The position numbers were made by a program, and so were the translations under genes. Below the pieces are notes generated by a model. The model was not told where the DNA came from. It did not search any database and saw only the letters and a program-made list of their open reading frames with translations. From the IMG/VR virus record IMGVR_UViG_3300025889_000463, positions 1 through 34,228 of that record: a stretch of DNA of 34,228 bases, one strand, 5' to 3'. The DNA is from a virus. Each line of letters starts with the position of its first letter. The stretch's first letter is position 1. Shown piece by piece: positions 16,579 to 23,241 of this stretch.

Positions 16579-17614
16579 TAAGCATTACCACCGATGTGTT
16601 CGAGCAAAGCTCCTCATTTAACTCAGTCGCATTTACTATAACCGCCATGCTCTCAAGTCCGGCGTAAGTACGCCCACAGACCCCAACATTTTGGAGTTGT
16701 AGTAGTCGATCCCCAACAGGTCGCTTTTCCCCTACCTCTAATATGTGTACTTGTCTACGTACACACAGGGGTAACTTTTCAAAATCCTCAAACACGTACG
16801 ACCTTATATTATCGTCTGGGGTTTCTGTAACCATGTTTATGTATTTGCTATCAGCAGCAGTAGTATCTCCGTGCAAATAAACCATCGTAACACTGTTAGC
16901 ATCCGGCGATCCGTTGGCCATAGCCTTGGCTTTCTTATCTAGATAATTCTTGTAGTGTGGCATAAGTACATTTGCCACCCCCAAGTCCGCAACCCTACCG
17001 GCAACTGCCGCTTCCAAAAGGGTAATAACATCTAACGCATAAGACTCATTATCCAACGGCCACCTGAAGGTTCTAAAGGCTTGGGCTAATTCTGTTTTCT
17101 CGCTGCCCATATCTTCTAGAAGAGCCGGACGTAAGTATCTATCAACATTTGCCTTACTTACTTCATCATCTAGGAACGGGCTAAAGCCTGCCACAATACT
17201 AGCTACCTTCTCTGGTCTTTTGGCAACAACCGACCTCGTTCGTAATGAATAATCGCTACACTTATCGTACTTATAAGGTATGTCTCTGTCGCGGTTTATA
17301 CGCAAAGACTGTATCAGGTAAGTATCCTCGGCTGGTATGTAGCAAATTAGTGCTGTGTAAAACAAACTTTTGGCGGGGCTGGTTGGCAGTACACCCACCC
17401 AATTACCCGAAGGGCCGCCTATATAATGTAGCAGTAACCCTACATCACACTTAGCAAACTTATTTTGTATAGCCTCACAGACCCGATGGGTTTTGGGGCA
17501 ACCATGGCTGGAATATTCCACCGCCTCCTCATCAATTTCGCTACGCGGCTCAAACCACTCTGCTGCATCTACACTCGATTTTGATAACTCTACCGCCATA
17601 TTTACTTTGCTCAT
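16571..17614 (-). CDS. Hypothetical protein of 347 residues
   Basis: Start at 17614 with AGAGGAAAC upstream. No catalytic motif stands out. The protein has scattered cysteines (HGCPKTHRVC, AKCDVG, LPLCVRR), an N-terminal part with IGGPSGNWVGVLPTS and a C-terminal segment of alternating hydrophobic residues. It sits between the coiled-coil/membrane genes of the MoxR-VWA end of the operon and the VRR nuclease. It could be an effector or regulator linked to that module, but nothing in the sequence proves this. Confidence 0.65.
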   Translation of the reverse strand: MSKVNMAVELSKSSVDAAEWFEPRSEIDEEAVEYSSHGCPKTHRVCEAIQNKFAKCDVGLLLHYIGGPSGNWVGVLPTSPAKSLFYTALICYIPAEDTYLIQSLRINRDRDIPYKYDKCSDYSLRTRSVVAKRPEKVASIVAGFSPFLDDEVSKANVDRYLRPALLEDMGSEKTELAQAFRTFRWPLDNESYALDVITLLEAAVAGRVADLGVANVLMPHYKNYLDKKAKAMANGSPDANSVTMVYLHGDTTAADSKYINMVTETPDDNIRSYVFEDFEKLPLCVRRQVHILEVGEKRPVGDRLLQLQNVGVCGRTYAGLESMAVIVNATELNEELCSNTSVVMLNV

Positions 17615-17631
17615 TTTTGTTTCCTCTAAGT

Positions 17632-17841
17632 TTATCGGTTAGTTGCCCGTTGCATATCAGCTGTGAATGCTTCGGCGTTTTCTAGGCTGCGAATGGCTTG
17701 CATCACGTTTATGCGCTTTTGCAGCAGCCGACCATCGAACACGGGTACGGTTTCGTTATCCCGCGCCTCGCGTTCCACGTCGTCTAGCTGTGCGTCAATG
17801 TACGCAACCATGTCTTTCAGGTCTTGTAGTGTGTACTCCAT
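17632..17841 (-). CDS. Small coiled-coil protein
   Basis: This 69-residue protein starts at 17841 with AGGAG in the leader. Its sequence is mainly two helices (TLQDLKDMVAYIDAQLDDVE and RLLQKRINVMQAIRSLENAE) that would pair as a hairpin or dimerise. Function unknown. It is one of a group of small genes directly downstream of the VWA gene, with a third-position G/C preference like that gene. Confidence 0.7.
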   Translation of the reverse strand: MEYTLQDLKDMVAYIDAQLDDVEREARDNETVPVFDGRLLQKRINVMQAIRSLENAEAFTADMQRATNR

Positions 17842-17851
17842 TGCCTTGCTC

Positions 17852-18052
17852 CTATTGTCCTAATACAAAGACTGCAAAAAGCCACAACATCGCCGTGCAG
17901 AAAATACCACCAGCGATAACCATCAGGGTCTGAGCCACACTCTGGAACATACCCGGTTTTTCATCGACCCATCGGTTCACGTTGTACGGGTCATGGTGCC
18001 GCTTGTAGCACTCACCCACTTCCCAGTTATTGCGTCGTCGATCTGTTCTCAT
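17852..18052 (-). CDS. Small membrane protein with C-terminal transmembrane helix
   Basis: This 66-residue protein has a soluble, basic and aromatic N-terminal half (RTDRRRNNW, CYKRHHDPYNVNRW) followed by one hydrophobic helix at about residues 41-64 (LMVIAGGIFCTAMLWLFAVF). It is therefore probably tail-anchored with the N-terminus inside. GAGG lies nine bases before the ATG at 18052. It is ten bases downstream of the metallopeptidase/VWA gene and may anchor that protein or its AAA+ partner to the membrane; that is inference from position. Confidence 0.7.
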   Translation of the reverse strand: MRTDRRRNNWEVGECYKRHHDPYNVNRWVDEKPGMFQSVAQTLMVIAGGIFCTAMLWLFAVFVLGQ

Positions 18053-18062
18053 GTTTGTATCC

Positions 18063-19283
18063 TCATACTTTTACGTGAATGACATCCCCAACAGGGGGGA
18101 CGAACCGCTTTGTACTTGTAATGCACCACAGAACAGGCACATCCCAAGTACCATGAACACCACCAAGGTACCCGTCAGTGAACACTATCACCGCCTGTGC
18201 CTTGATGTTGTTATCTTGCATATACTTGTTTACACAAGTTATGTCAGTGCCACCACCGCCTGTTGGCTTAGTGGACTGCGCTACTGTAAGTAAGTCATCA
18301 CCACCCTCGCCATACAACTCAGAGCGGCATACCTTGGTATCCCAATATATAATGCGTACCCTTGTTGGATTGACGTTGTTGATTATGGCTTGTAACTCCG
18401 ACAGGAACCTAGTCAACTCGCCTTGCCCGATACTGCCAGATGTATCTACTGCAATAACAAGCTCGTCCACTTTCTCACTGACACCGCTTGGCATGTAGAT
18501 ACCCGCATGCAGAAACCGCCTGTTGGGTCTGGAATAACTTGCGTAGTCAGAGCCTTTACACGTAGTCGTAACAAAGTCACGTAGCACTTGTCGCCAGTCG
18601 ATCTCTGGCTGTAGTAGCCTGTCGATACTGCGAGTGCCGCCGCTACCCATCTTACCAGCAGCAAGTACACCCTGACGTATGGCTGTGTCTATCTGCTCGG
18701 CTAGCTGCTTGGCTTCCTCATCAGACATACTGGCAGCACCATCCCAGTCATGGTGATCCATAGAACCCTGACCTTGACCTTGACCCTGACCTTGACCTTG
18801 GTCTTGCTTCTCTTGATACAGAATATTGAACACCTGATCGGCGTCCATATCAGTGAAGCGTACATCCAGTAGCCCGATAGGTTCGCCAGTCTGTTTATCG
18901 ACAGGCATTTTGGCGAAGCCGTCTCGGTTCTCTCCAGTTATCTGCAAGTTAATAACGTAATCACAAGCCATGTTGGCACACATATGATCGAGTTCATGTA
19001 AGTAATCCCACACATGCAAGTGACGGAACAACTTGTGGTAGTTCTCATGCAGGATAAGGAACCTGAGTTCCGCATCCGAAAGGGATTCGACAAACTCACG
19101 CCCGTACCACTCGTCCCTACCGTTAGTCATGGCTGTGGGTATGTCGTCCTTGATACCCCGTTCACCCATCACCAATATTCCGGACAGGGCAACGTAACGC
19201 TTGTGGTTCATAATATCCACAGTGCACTTAACCAGTCGTTCTTCGGCAGTGCGCTCTCGTACTATTGAAGCTGTAGCAAACAT
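18063..19283 (-). CDS. DUF2201-like metallopeptidase/VWA protein
   Basis: This 406-residue protein starts at 19283 with AGGAGG upstream. The N-terminal domain has HENYH (79-83) and a downstream ACDYVIN (Asp108), the HEXXH plus third-ligand layout of the putative metallopeptidase domain DUF2201_N. After a (Gly-Gln)6 linker and a helical stretch, a von Willebrand A domain carries an intact MIDAS: Asp280-x-Ser282-x-Ser284, Thr346 and Asp370. Proteins of this kind pair with MoxR-type AAA+ ATPases, as ViaA does with RavA, in chaperone-like or remodelling systems. Here the ATPase is the neighbouring gene. A palindromic operator sits in its leader. Confidence 0.9.
   Translation of the reverse strand: MFATASIVRERTAEERLVKCTVDIMNHKRYVALSGILVMGERGIKDDIPTAMTNGRDEWYGREFVESLSDAELRFLILHENYHKLFRHLHVWDYLHELDHMCANMACDYVINLQITGENRDGFAKMPVDKQTGEPIGLLDVRFTDMDADQVFNILYQEKQDQGQGQGQGQGQGSMDHHDWDGAASMSDEEAKQLAEQIDTAIRQGVLAAGKMGSGGTRSIDRLLQPEIDWRQVLRDFVTTTCKGSDYASYSRPNRRFLHAGIYMPSGVSEKVDELVIAVDTSGSIGQGELTRFLSELQAIINNVNPTRVRIIYWDTKVCRSELYGEGGDDLLTVAQSTKPTGGGGTDITCVNKYMQDNNIKAQAVIVFTDGYLGGVHGTWDVPVLWCITSTKRFVPPVGDVIHVKV
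18765..18800. repeat. Hexanucleotide tandem repeat encoding a Gly-Gln linker
   Basis: Six consecutive ACC(T/C)TG units (minus strand CA(A/G)GGT) encode (Gln-Gly)6 between the metallopeptidase and VWA domains. The repeat is in frame and could expand or contract by slippage, changing linker length without breaking the protein. Confidence 0.85.
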
Positions 19284-19300
19284 GCGATTTACCTCCTATG

Positions 19301-19320
19301 TTGATGACACTTGTCATCAA
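19301..19320. promoter_or_regulatory. Palindromic operator-like site, copy 1 (VWA gene leader)
   Basis: TTGATGACACTTGTCATCAA, a perfect 9-bp dyad with a 2-bp centre. It fills the gap between the AAA+ stop (19324) and the Shine-Dalgarno site of the VWA gene. Confidence 0.75.
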
Positions 19321-19323
19321 GTG

Positions 19324-20463
19324 TCACTTCTTATCACCGGCATACATCCAACCGTTCTCCATACACCAGTCGCCAAACTCCCTGCAGTTAACTACGATAT
19401 TACGTTTGACGTAGCTATCCTTACGGGCAGTGTTAACAAAGACACCCTGAAGTTCGCGGGGTAACCTAGCCAGATACTGCATCCAGTTGCTAACCCACTC
19501 GTACTCCATAGTAGCCAGTGCGCGGTCAACTACCATCATCTTAGCAGGGGCAGTGTCCGGAATTTTGGCATTCATCGGATCGCTCTGAATCTCTGCCATC
19601 TTTGGCAGGTCATCGGCTAGCTGTACGAAAGCCATCAAGTCCCGCGCACTACGTTCACCTATCGCACCTATCAATAACTGCAGGGTGATTTGGGTGGGTA
19701 AGTTCTCCCACAGAATATCGCTGGCTGCTTCCAGTGATCGCCATGTTACAAACGCGGTGCGCCATGGTGCTTTGGGGTGGTAGATATGGGGATTGAGTTC
19801 ATCTAACCTACGACTAAACTCTACGCCACTCATACTCCCAACGTCACCCATACGCAGGTCAACATCGGTGAATGACTCGCCAAGCTGTGGGGTCTCGTTC
19901 ACCCAGCCTATGACGGACGGGTGAAGGCCATTCGGTCTGGCAAAGTTCTCAACCCACTCGGGAGCCGTAGACTTACGCATGCGTACAACTATCAGACGGT
20001 TACGATGATGTGGCAGTAGCATATCCCCAACACCTTCGGCACTGAGGTTAGTTGTAGCAAACACGATTGACCCCTCGGGTAACTTGCGTCCACCAGCAGT
20101 CTCACGCTCCAACACAATCCGCAGTAGGGCATTCTTAACGGCAGCGTTTTTACCCATTTCGTCAATCATTAAGATGACGGGCTTCGAGTAATGGAACCCT
20201 AGCTCTTCGTTAATCCCATAGCGCACTACGTTTGTGTCATCAATCTTGTCGAACATAGGCACGAACATATCGCCGATTTCTTTGGTGGTGCTATCGAAAT
20301 ATACCGGTACATAATCTGGTAAACGCTTATGTAACAGCTTCAGCAAAGTAGTCTTACCTGAACCCATGTCACCCTCGACAATTACAGTTCGCTTGGGCCC
20401 AATGGCAATGATGGCTTCTGCTGTTTCGTTAATATCCAGCACGTTAGTTGATGTTAAGTTCAT
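19324..20463 (-). CDS. MoxR-like AAA+ ATPase
   Basis: Residues counted from ATG 20463, which has GGAG nine bases upstream; an in-frame ATG at 20478 lacks a site. The protein has about 379 residues. Walker A is GDMGSGKTT (31-39), Walker B MIDEMGK (Asp101/Glu102), sensor 1 FATTN (135-139) and a candidate arginine finger HHRNR (152-156). The early, compact AAA+ core and a downstream helical lid fit the MoxR branch. Such ATPases work with VWA proteins, and the next gene is one. The C-terminal 200 residues are helical and without other motifs. A short hairpin and a promoter-like sequence lie just upstream. Confidence 0.88.
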   Translation of the reverse strand: MNLTSTNVLDINETAEAIIAIGPKRTVIVEGDMGSGKTTLLKLLHKRLPDYVPVYFDSTTKEIGDMFVPMFDKIDDTNVVRYGINEELGFHYSKPVILMIDEMGKNAAVKNALLRIVLERETAGGRKLPEGSIVFATTNLSAEGVGDMLLPHHRNRLIVVRMRKSTAPEWVENFARPNGLHPSVIGWVNETPQLGESFTDVDLRMGDVGSMSGVEFSRRLDELNPHIYHPKAPWRTAFVTWRSLEAASDILWENLPTQITLQLLIGAIGERSARDLMAFVQLADDLPKMAEIQSDPMNAKIPDTAPAKMMVVDRALATMEYEWVSNWMQYLARLPRELQGVFVNTARKDSYVKRNIVVNCREFGDWCMENGWMYAGDKK

Positions 20464-20487
20464 GGTTCTTATCTCCATAGGTTAAGG

Positions 20488-20507
20488 GGGGTAACATACG
20501 TTACCCC
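20488..20507 (-). other. Hairpin in the AAA+ gene leader
   Basis: GGGGTAAC and GTTACCCC form an 8-bp stem with an ATAC loop. It lies between a promoter-like sequence and the Shine-Dalgarno site of the AAA+ gene. There is no T-run, so attenuation or mRNA protection is more likely than termination. Confidence 0.55.
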
Positions 20508-20527
20508 TTAGTGGTCTAGCAAAGTTA

Positions 20528-20556
20528 AGTATAGTTAAGTTTAGCTCTGTTGTACA
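20528..20556 (-). promoter_or_regulatory. Candidate internal sigma70-like promoter for the AAA+ gene
   Basis: On the minus strand TGTACA (-35, 4 of 6 consensus) is followed after 17 bases by TATACT (-10, 5 of 6). It lies in the 80-base gap between the 328-residue gene and the AAA+ gene and would let the ATPase be expressed separately. Confidence 0.4.
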
Positions 20557-20559
20557 GGG

Positions 20560-21546
20560 TCAGAAATCCAAAGACGGTTCGGGCAGATTCTTGATTATCT
20601 GATCGACCTTCCATTTGGTGGATAGTCTGGTCTGCACATTGGTACGCAACATATCCGGCGTAACACCGGACAATGTATCGCGTAGCTGGTTGGTCAAGTT
20701 AGTCATAGTCGGATCGTTAGTGACATTACAGGTACGCATTAGCTCTACGATGTTGGTAATGTTAGACACCAACGTATCGCGGAACCCAGTCTTGTCTTTA
20801 GCGTCACTGTAATCCAACATAGATGACATATTGACCAGCGGCTTACGTAGTCTCTCAAACACATCTGCGTAAGCAGCTTCCATCCTACGCTTGAGTACAC
20901 CCTCGTACTGGCGGTGCATAGCACGGGCAGCCTCGTCACCGATCTTGACACGGTGGTCATCAGGATCGGCAATGAATTCATAATCGACCCGTATCCCTAT
21001 CCTGCGATCAAGCTCGTACACACTCGGGTACTGCGACTCGTCAAACATGTCACCCAGATGTTCCTGTGCGGCAGCTGCAGCACGGGCGTAGTCGTCCAAA
21101 AACTGATTCTTGAGTTCATAAAACTCATACGCCATAGAGTTAGGCAGCACGTTACGGTCAGCATCAATACCCAGCGTGTTGATATAGTCTATCAGCTTGA
21201 CGTTGGGCAAGTACCGCTGTCCCAAGTTACCCCAAGGCAGCGTGGCGGCTATGTGGTAACGGTAGATAGCGCGGCTTTGTTCCTGTAAAGCCTCGTGTAC
21301 TTTAGACTCGATCAGCTTTTTCTTAGCTGATACGGCCTTGCTGTTCGCACCCTTGAGCTTGGCCAACGCTCTGGCCGCTACTGGATCGCTCTTAGTCATG
21401 TCAGGTACATGCCTAGTTAAGCTAACCAGCTTGCCAGATGACGCGATGCTCGGCACGTGCATGTCTTGCACCTCCGGAAGCGGTTCGGCGTAGCTAGTTG
21501 CGATTAGTGCGTCTATCTCGTTGTTTAAGTTACGTATATCTTTCAT
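20560..21546 (-). CDS. Helical protein, first gene of the MoxR/VWA module
   Basis: This 328-residue protein is predicted by eye to be almost wholly alpha-helical, with Lys/Ala-rich and Ala-rich helices (KKKLIESKVHEAL, YARAAAAAQEHL) and no enzyme motif. GAGGAAAATGCT precedes the ATG at 21546. The palindromic operator and a duplicated 50-base leader lie directly upstream. The first 16 residues match the start of the protein at 14024. As the promoter-proximal partner of an AAA+/VWA pair it is a candidate substrate, adaptor or effector of that machine; this is inference from gene order. Confidence 0.75.
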   Translation of the reverse strand: MKDIRNLNNEIDALIATSYAEPLPEVQDMHVPSIASSGKLVSLTRHVPDMTKSDPVAARALAKLKGANSKAVSAKKKLIESKVHEALQEQSRAIYRYHIAATLPWGNLGQRYLPNVKLIDYINTLGIDADRNVLPNSMAYEFYELKNQFLDDYARAAAAAQEHLGDMFDESQYPSVYELDRRIGIRVDYEFIADPDDHRVKIGDEAARAMHRQYEGVLKRRMEAAYADVFERLRKPLVNMSSMLDYSDAKDKTGFRDTLVSNITNIVELMRTCNVTNDPTMTNLTNQLRDTLSGVTPDMLRTNVQTRLSTKWKVDQIIKNLPEPSLDF

Positions 21547-21561
21547 AGCATTTTCCTCAAG

Positions 21562-21611
21562 TTGTTGATGACAAGTGTCATCAGGGTTACGGTTGAAAAG
21601 CCAACCAGCAG
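21562..21611. repeat. Duplicated leader, copy A
   Basis: Fifty bases that recur at 21851-21900 with a single C/T difference. The segment contains the palindromic operator and a GGTTACGGTTGAAAAGCC stretch. Copy A lies upstream of the 328-residue gene. Confidence 0.85.
21565..21584. promoter_or_regulatory. Palindromic operator-like site, copy 2
   Basis: TTGATGACAAGTGTCATCAG, one base off the perfect dyad. It lies just upstream of the Shine-Dalgarno site of the 328-residue gene. Confidence 0.7.
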
Positions 21612-21632
21612 TACCGCTCCTAGAACGGTACT
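21610..21632. other. Intercistronic hairpin
   Basis: AGTACCG and CGGTACT form a perfect 7-bp stem with a 9-base loop, between the 54-residue gene and the 328-residue gene. No T-run follows, so it is a possible attenuator or processing site. Confidence 0.45.
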
Positions 21633-21658
21633 AAGTCTGGCTCTTACCTACTCATAAT

Positions 21659-21823
21659 TTAACCCTCTGTAATGGGGGTCGAAGCCCCGATTACTTCTAC
21701 TTGCACGTCATCATAGCCTTCTGCTTTCCAATAACGCGCAGACGATTCCGCACTCGCTTCATCATAAAAATAGTCGGCAATACCGCCTACCCATACCGCA
21801 TACAATTTCTTTTCATCTTTCAT
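21659..21823 (-). CDS. Small hypothetical early protein (54 residues)
   Basis: ATG 21823 with GAGGGATAGAAA upstream, stop TAA at 21659. The product starts MKDEKKLYAVWVGGIADYFY and continues with DEASAESSARYWKAEGYDDV. It looks like a compact alpha/beta domain: strand, aromatic loop, helix, strand. The start, ribosome site and amino-acid make-up all support a real gene. It lies between two copies of the operator-bearing leader, so it is probably under the same control as its neighbours. Function unknown. Confidence 0.75.
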   Translation of the reverse strand: MKDEKKLYAVWVGGIADYFYDEASAESSARYWKAEGYDDVQVEVIGASTPITEG

Positions 21824-21850
21824 TTTCTATCCCTCTATTATTTGCTGTCA

Positions 21851-21900
21851 TTGTTGATGACAAGTGTCATCAGGGTTACGGTTGAAAAGCCAACTAGCAG
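21851..21900. repeat. Duplicated leader, copy B
   Basis: Second copy of the 50-base segment at 21562-21611. Its distal end overlaps the stop codon of the zinc-finger gene at 21894. It supplies the operator in front of the 54-residue gene. Confidence 0.85.
21854..21873. promoter_or_regulatory. Palindromic operator-like site, copy 3
   Basis: Same sequence as copy 2, in the gap before the 54-residue gene. Confidence 0.7.
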
Positions 21901-22250
21901 TCGCAACGCCATGACGCGACAAAGACACGCTTGCCGAAAGCATGAGACATTGCGGCCATTACTTCGCCCGCCAGATGGTCATTGAAATATTCTTCTTTAG
22001 ACAGGTTTGTAAAACTACTGGTGATCTCCATGATCAAATCACCGTCAGAGTTAACAATGTCGTAATAATGTTTATTCAATTTTCTATCCCTCTTTGCGTT
22101 TTCCTCAAGTTCAAATTGTTTCCTAGCCCGCCTTGCTGCTCTGTCCCCGCAAACTATGCATGTGTCGTAACCAAGCTCAAGTCTAGCAACAGGGAACATG
22201 TCCCTACAATGTGAGCAGAATGCTGTCCGTTCTTTATTACTATCTTTCAT
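21894..22250 (-). CDS. Zinc-finger protein, first gene of the leftward operon
   Basis: This 118-residue protein starts at 22250 with GAGGAAAACGCC upstream. The N-terminus has Cys12-x2-Cys15 and Cys31-x2-Cys34 (FCSHCRD, CIVCGDRAARRARKQ), a four-cysteine zinc site followed by a basic helix. A separate C-terminal half contains DIVNSDGDLIMEITSSF. The combination resembles small phage nucleic-acid-binding or transcription factors, but I cannot assign a family. It is the first gene after the strong leftward promoter and two tandem operators, the usual place for an immediate-early regulator or host-takeover protein. Confidence 0.75.
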   Translation of the reverse strand: MKDSNKERTAFCSHCRDMFPVARLELGYDTCIVCGDRAARRARKQFELEENAKRDRKLNKHYYDIVNSDGDLIMEITSSFTNLSKEEYFNDHLAGEVMAAMSHAFGKRVFVASWRCDC

Positions 22251-22268
22251 GGCGTTTTCCTCAAGTTA

Positions 22269-22288
22269 TTGATGACAAGTGTCATCAA
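22269..22288. promoter_or_regulatory. Palindromic operator-like site, copy 4
   Basis: TTGATGACAAGTGTCATCAA, a perfect dyad, in the first tandem unit of the leftward leader. Confidence 0.75.
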
Positions 22289-22312
22289 CCAAACACGGTT
22301 TTCACTAAGTTA

Positions 22313-22332
22313 TTGATGACAAGTGTCATCAA
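22313..22332. promoter_or_regulatory. Palindromic operator-like site, copy 5
   Basis: TTGATGACAAGTGTCATCAA, a perfect dyad, in the second tandem unit, about 45 bases downstream of the predicted transcription start. Confidence 0.75.
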
Positions 22333-22383
22333 CCAAACACGGTTTTCACTGGTCTGTTCTACATCGTTCCGGCCAGTGTGTAT

Positions 22384-22412
22384 ATTATCGCATATTTGGG
22401 GGTAAATGTCAA
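22384..22412 (-). promoter_or_regulatory. Main leftward sigma70 promoter
   Basis: On the minus strand a perfect -35 TTGACA (22407-22412), a 17-base spacer and -10 GATAAT (22384-22389, 5 of 6 consensus). This is the best promoter in the window. It would start transcription near 22376, reading through the two tandem operators into the early operon. Confidence 0.8.
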
Positions 22413-22441
22413 GGTTATGTAAACGTGTTTTTTCTAAGATA

Positions 22442-22772
22442 TTGTGACATTTGTTACCTTTTGGTTTTTGGCTAAGGTAACAATATAAACCCCGTAAACA
22501 CTGGGCTGGAGGTGTATTGTGACATTTGTGACAAATGTCCCCCCCTTTCGTAGGTTCCTGAGATTTTTATGCCGGAGGGGGGAGAAGGAACGGAGAAAGT
22601 TTAAAATATGGGAAAATTTTCAGATTCGTAGTTTTGGGGGGGACAAATGGCACAAATGTCACAATACAAAAAACAAAAATAATATATATATATAAATCAA
22701 TCAATTACCCAGTAAATTTAAAGCTGGATAATGTTCCTTTTTGCATTTTTGAAAAGGTAACAAATGTCACAA
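22442..22772. repeat. Nested inverted iterons around an AT-rich core (possible origin)
   Basis: TTGTGACATTTGT occurs four times: forward in 22442-22462 and 22514-22544, reversed in 22637-22667 and 22752-22772. The outer pair is identical over 21 bases and the inner pair is a 31-base imperfect inverted repeat. Between and beside them are purine-rich and AT-rich tracts (ATATATATATAT near 22680). This nested symmetry suits an initiator-bound replication origin or a large regulatory loop. No gene is supported here. Confidence 0.6.
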
Positions 22773-22845
22773 ATGCCCCGATTTTACAGGTACATCTGTT
22801 CCCTTTGTTACAACTGTTACCTTTATTACAGAAAACATGTTTGTC

Positions 22846-22865
22846 TTGATGACAAGTGTCATCAA
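22846..22865. promoter_or_regulatory. Palindromic operator-like site, copy 6
   Basis: TTGATGACAAGTGTCATCAA, the first member of the composite repeat array. Confidence 0.75.
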
Positions 22866-22923
22866 CGAGGCGGCGTTTACGGCGATGCAGCGAGCCGTGC
22901 GGGAACTGGTTTCGGGCAAAACC

Positions 22924-22943
22924 TTGATGACAAGTGTCATCAA
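22924..22943. promoter_or_regulatory. Palindromic operator-like site, copy 7
   Basis: TTGATGACAAGTGTCATCAA, 78 bases after copy 6. Confidence 0.75.
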
Positions 22944-23004
22944 CTTAGTAGCGTAAACGCTGATGCAGCGAGCCGTCGAATAACTGGTTTCAACAGGATT
23001 TAGA

Positions 23005-23024
23005 TTGATGACAAGTGTCATCAA
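23005..23024. promoter_or_regulatory. Palindromic operator-like site, copy 8
   Basis: TTGATGACAAGTGTCATCAA, 81 bases after copy 7. Confidence 0.75.
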
Positions 23025-23191
23025 AGTGTCCGGCGTAGCGCGTTTTGTCTGGGTGGTGTAGTGGGACGTGGGCGTGGGCGTGATGCAGCGAGCCGTGGGA
23101 TAACTGGTTTCATCGGTTTTTTCGAGACAAAAAGAGAGGGGTGTGATGCAGCGAGCCGTGGGATAACTGGTTTCATCGGTTTTTTCGAGAC

Positions 23192-23218
23192 AAAAAAAGG
23201 GAGCCCATACGGGCCCCC
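23192..23218 (-). terminator. Intrinsic terminator of the 248-residue gene
   Basis: GGGAGCCC and GGGCCCCC pair as an 8-bp stem (one G-U in the minus transcript) with an ATAC loop. On the minus strand it is followed by seven T residues (complement of 23192-23198). It lies 24 bases after the stop of the gene at 23242. Confidence 0.8.
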
Positions 23219-23241
23219 TTTTGAGACTTGCTGACTTGCCA

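Larger units (their letters stand above)
22263..22350. repeat. Exact 44-bp tandem duplication carrying two operators
   Basis: 22263-22306 and 22307-22350 are identical. Each unit contains one palindrome followed by CCAAACACGGTTTTCACT. They lie in the leader between the main leftward promoter and the first gene. Confidence 0.9.
22884..23174. repeat. Four-copy 30-bp repeat array
   Basis: Units start at 22884, 22962, 23082 and 23145, each GATGCAGCGAGCCGT, five or six variable bases, then AACTGGTTTC. The first two are each preceded 18 bases earlier by a palindrome, giving a 78-81-base composite period. The last two are part of a 63-base tandem repeat that runs into the terminator's T-run. Minus-strand frames across it are repeat artefacts, so I call no gene. 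Confidence 0.8.

Noticed and set aside
22846-23174. CRISPR array
   Set aside because: Repeat distances are irregular (78, 120, 63), two different repeat types are interleaved, parts of the spacers are similar to each other, and no cas genes exist.
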